Of a stretch of 64,000 bases of DNA, positions 62,609 to 64,000 are shown in pieces. The translations under genes were made by a program, and so were the position numbers. This stretch comes from Cohnella algarum (lineage in GTDB: Bacteria; Bacillota; Bacilli; Paenibacillales; Paenibacillaceae), in contig NZ_JAFHKM010000002.1 in the NCBI RefSeq assembly GCF_016937515.1, positions 5,203,001-5,267,000 of the forward strand, in the 5' to 3' direction. The notes under the pieces are model-generated. The model did no database searches, was not told the origin of the DNA, and worked only from the letters and a program-made list of their open reading frames with translations. Numbering within the stretch: position 1 is the stretch's first letter; the number at the start of each line of letters is the position of its first letter.

Positions 62609-63937
62609 TCAACCATCCCGATTATTCCGTTCGCCTTTTTCGGCCGCAATCTCCTCGTCCAGCTGCTGTTGTCCCCTTTCTTGCACCGATTTCAGCGCTT
62701 CCTCCAACGTTTGGGTACCCGCGCGCACCTTTGCGATCTCTTGGTTCACAATGCTGTCGAGCTGGCTCGCGAATCCCTTCGGGACGCGGCTCAAGTCCTT
62801 GCCGAGCTCGTTCAAATTGGGACGTTGGCTGTACAAAGCCTCGACATGCTTGCCGTCAACGTTCCAAATGTATTGGGTCCGCGTCGGCAGCATATACGGC
62901 ACCGTTCTGGATCTGAGCCTCGCCATTTCGTCGCTGTTGACGAACTTGACCAACTGCCACGCGGCCTGCGGATAGGGCGACTTCGCGTTTACGGTGTAAA
63001 TCTCCGAATAATACGTAAAGGAAGAAGATTCCCGGTCCCTCGCGTCCGACGGCGGAGTGACGATGTCCCAGTCCGGCTTGAAATCCGAACCCTGCTTCAT
63101 CTTCGCCGGCCGGATCACATTGTTGATATAATAGGAATAATCGATCGCCATCGCGCTTTTTCCTTGTATAAACGGATCTTCCTCATTCGCGGAAGCCGGC
63201 GGGGCCAGCGCCCCGGTTCGATAAGCGTCGACAAGCATGCCTGCCAGTTTGCTTACGGAAGGCGTAACGGCGGTTACGGTTAGCGTCGTCGGATTAAAAA
63301 GCTGAACGTCGTGACTTGACGCCATCAGGCTCGTCAAAAATCCGGCATCCAAGGAAGAGTACAGCCCGAAAATGTCTTCGCCAAGCCCTGCGAACCGGCT
63401 CGCCAGCTGGAACAGTTCCTCCCATGTCATATTGTCCGTCGGGTAGGGGATGCTGTAGCGGTCGAACACCTTTTTGTTATAGTAGATTGCCAAATTCAAA
63501 TAGAACGGAGGAAGTCCGTACAGTCGGCCGCCGCCTTGCTGCTTGAGCGCCTCGACGATCCCGGGATGCATCCGATCCAGATCGAAACGGTCATCCGTAA
63601 TCAGGTTGTGCAGGTCGTATAGCGCGCCTTTTTCATAGAGCAGATTGAAATCGGCGGGAAGAAGCGCCATCACGTCCGGCTCCTGTTCCGCTACGGTCCG
63701 GACGATATCGCGGCCCTCGTACGGCACGAATTCGATCGTCATATTGGGATGTTGAATAAGGAAAAGCTCGCCGTATTCGCGCATAAAAAAGTCCTCGGAA
63801 GACACCATGACCTTCAGCGTCGCCTCTTTTTTCCACTCGCCGTCAAACGTCGCCTCGTTCCCGGAACCGGTGCAGCCGGTTAGCGCCGGAAGGAGGCATA
63901 GGATGAGCAACATGCTTCTTTTGCGCTTTCTCGTCAT
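62609..63937 (-). CDS. Extracellular solute-binding lipoprotein (family 1), fourth in window
   Basis: The 442-residue protein has a basic N-terminus and a lipobox (MTRKRKRSMLLILCLLPALT-GC, Cys22). A family-1 binding domain follows (FFMREYGELFLIQHPNMTIE, KVFDRYSIPYPTDNMTWEEL, QAAWQLVKFVNSDEMARL). It ends in a long charged, glutamine-rich tail (SVQERGQQQLDEEIAAEKGE). No permease genes follow; it resembles binding proteins that act with sensor kinases or with permeases encoded elsewhere. The ATG appears to overlap the stop of an upstream gene that runs off the window. Confidence 0.88.
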   Translation of the reverse strand: MTRKRKRSMLLILCLLPALTGCTGSGNEATFDGEWKKEATLKVMVSSEDFFMREYGELFLIQHPNMTIEFVPYEGRDIVRTVAEQEPDVMALLPADFNLLYEKGALYDLHNLITDDRFDLDRMHPGIVEALKQQGGGRLYGLPPFYLNLAIYYNKKVFDRYSIPYPTDNMTWEELFQLASRFAGLGEDIFGLYSSLDAGFLTSLMASSHDVQLFNPTTLTVTAVTPSVSKLAGMLVDAYRTGALAPPASANEEDPFIQGKSAMAIDYSYYINNVIRPAKMKQGSDFKPDWDIVTPPSDARDRESSSFTYYSEIYTVNAKSPYPQAAWQLVKFVNSDEMARLRSRTVPYMLPTRTQYIWNVDGKHVEALYSQRPNLNELGKDLSRVPKGFASQLDSIVNQEIAKVRAGTQTLEEALKSVQERGQQQLDEEIAAEKGERNNRDG

Positions 63938-64000
63938 GTTCCTGTTTCGCCTCCCCGCCGGAATGCCGATACCAGCGCGATTGAGCGCTGAACATTCGCG
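63934..64000 (-). CDS. C-terminal fragment of an upstream gene cut by the window edge
   Basis: One minus-strand frame is open from the right edge and ends in TGA that overlaps the lipoprotein ATG (ATGA). Its visible end reads ANVQRSIALVSAFRRGGETGT. The four-base overlap is the same kind of junction seen between many genes here, which is the main support. Too little is visible to name it. Confidence 0.4.
   Translation of the reverse strand, partial: ANVQRSIALVSAFRRGGETGT

Overview
The window looks like a chromosomal piece of a high-GC Paenibacillaceae (Paenibacillus/Cohnella type). By eye it is about 58-60 % G+C, with strong AGGAGG-type ribosome binding sites, Gram-positive lipoprotein signals, Bacillus-type genes (a TmrB homologue, an AadK homologue, a YwrCBA-like chromate operon, a DUF3886/YqkK-like protein) and several YesM/YesN-type sensor-regulator pairs beside sugar ABC transporters that lack their own ATPase. 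No RNA genes, prophage or CRISPR array were seen.

Layout. 0-8 kb is housekeeping and stress: a truncated purple-acid-phosphatase-like phosphoesterase with a frameshifted sugar-phosphate isomerase, Dps, a small DUF3886-type protein, a VTT membrane protein, an SGNH-tailed acyltransferase, a YfcE-like phosphodiesterase, and an Lrp/AsnC regulator with two chromate transporter halves. 8-23 kb is a glycan block: GH95 with a Gfo/Idh/MocA oxidoreductase, GH29 copy 1 (frameshifted), a large glycosidase-like gene (frameshifted), a sugar ABC importer and a membrane AraC regulator. 23.5-26.6 kb holds DinB, AadK, a YdjM-like protein and a tiny RCC1-repeat protein. 26.6-47 kb is a second glycan block: GH38, a clan-A glycosidase, GH125, a second GH38, GH3, then an importer with its own two-component system. 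47.2-50.1 kb contains an IS30-like and an IS1182-like element around a 104-bp tandem repeat. 50.2-58.5 kb has GH29 copy 2, an AraC regulator, a third importer and a divergent two-component system. 58.5-64 kb has a LigD-like ligase, a GNAT enzyme, a nucleoside phosphorylase, TmrB and a further solute-binding lipoprotein.

How it works together (inference). Three importers bring in oligosaccharides, presumably powered by a shared MsmX-type ATPase encoded elsewhere. The glycosidases have no visible signal peptides, so fucose, mannose and other residues would be removed inside the cell. The fucosidase, alpha-mannosidase, GH125 and GH3 set suits fucosylated, mannose-rich glycans such as N-glycans. 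Near-consensus CcpA (cre) sites lie upstream of all three importer operons and of two regulator genes, which suggests carbon catabolite control.

Four genes in the first 19 kb carry, or probably carry, a net -1 frameshift. Three of the four are at homopolymers, so either assembly error or recent decay must be considered. At least five different families of short intergenic repeats are present.
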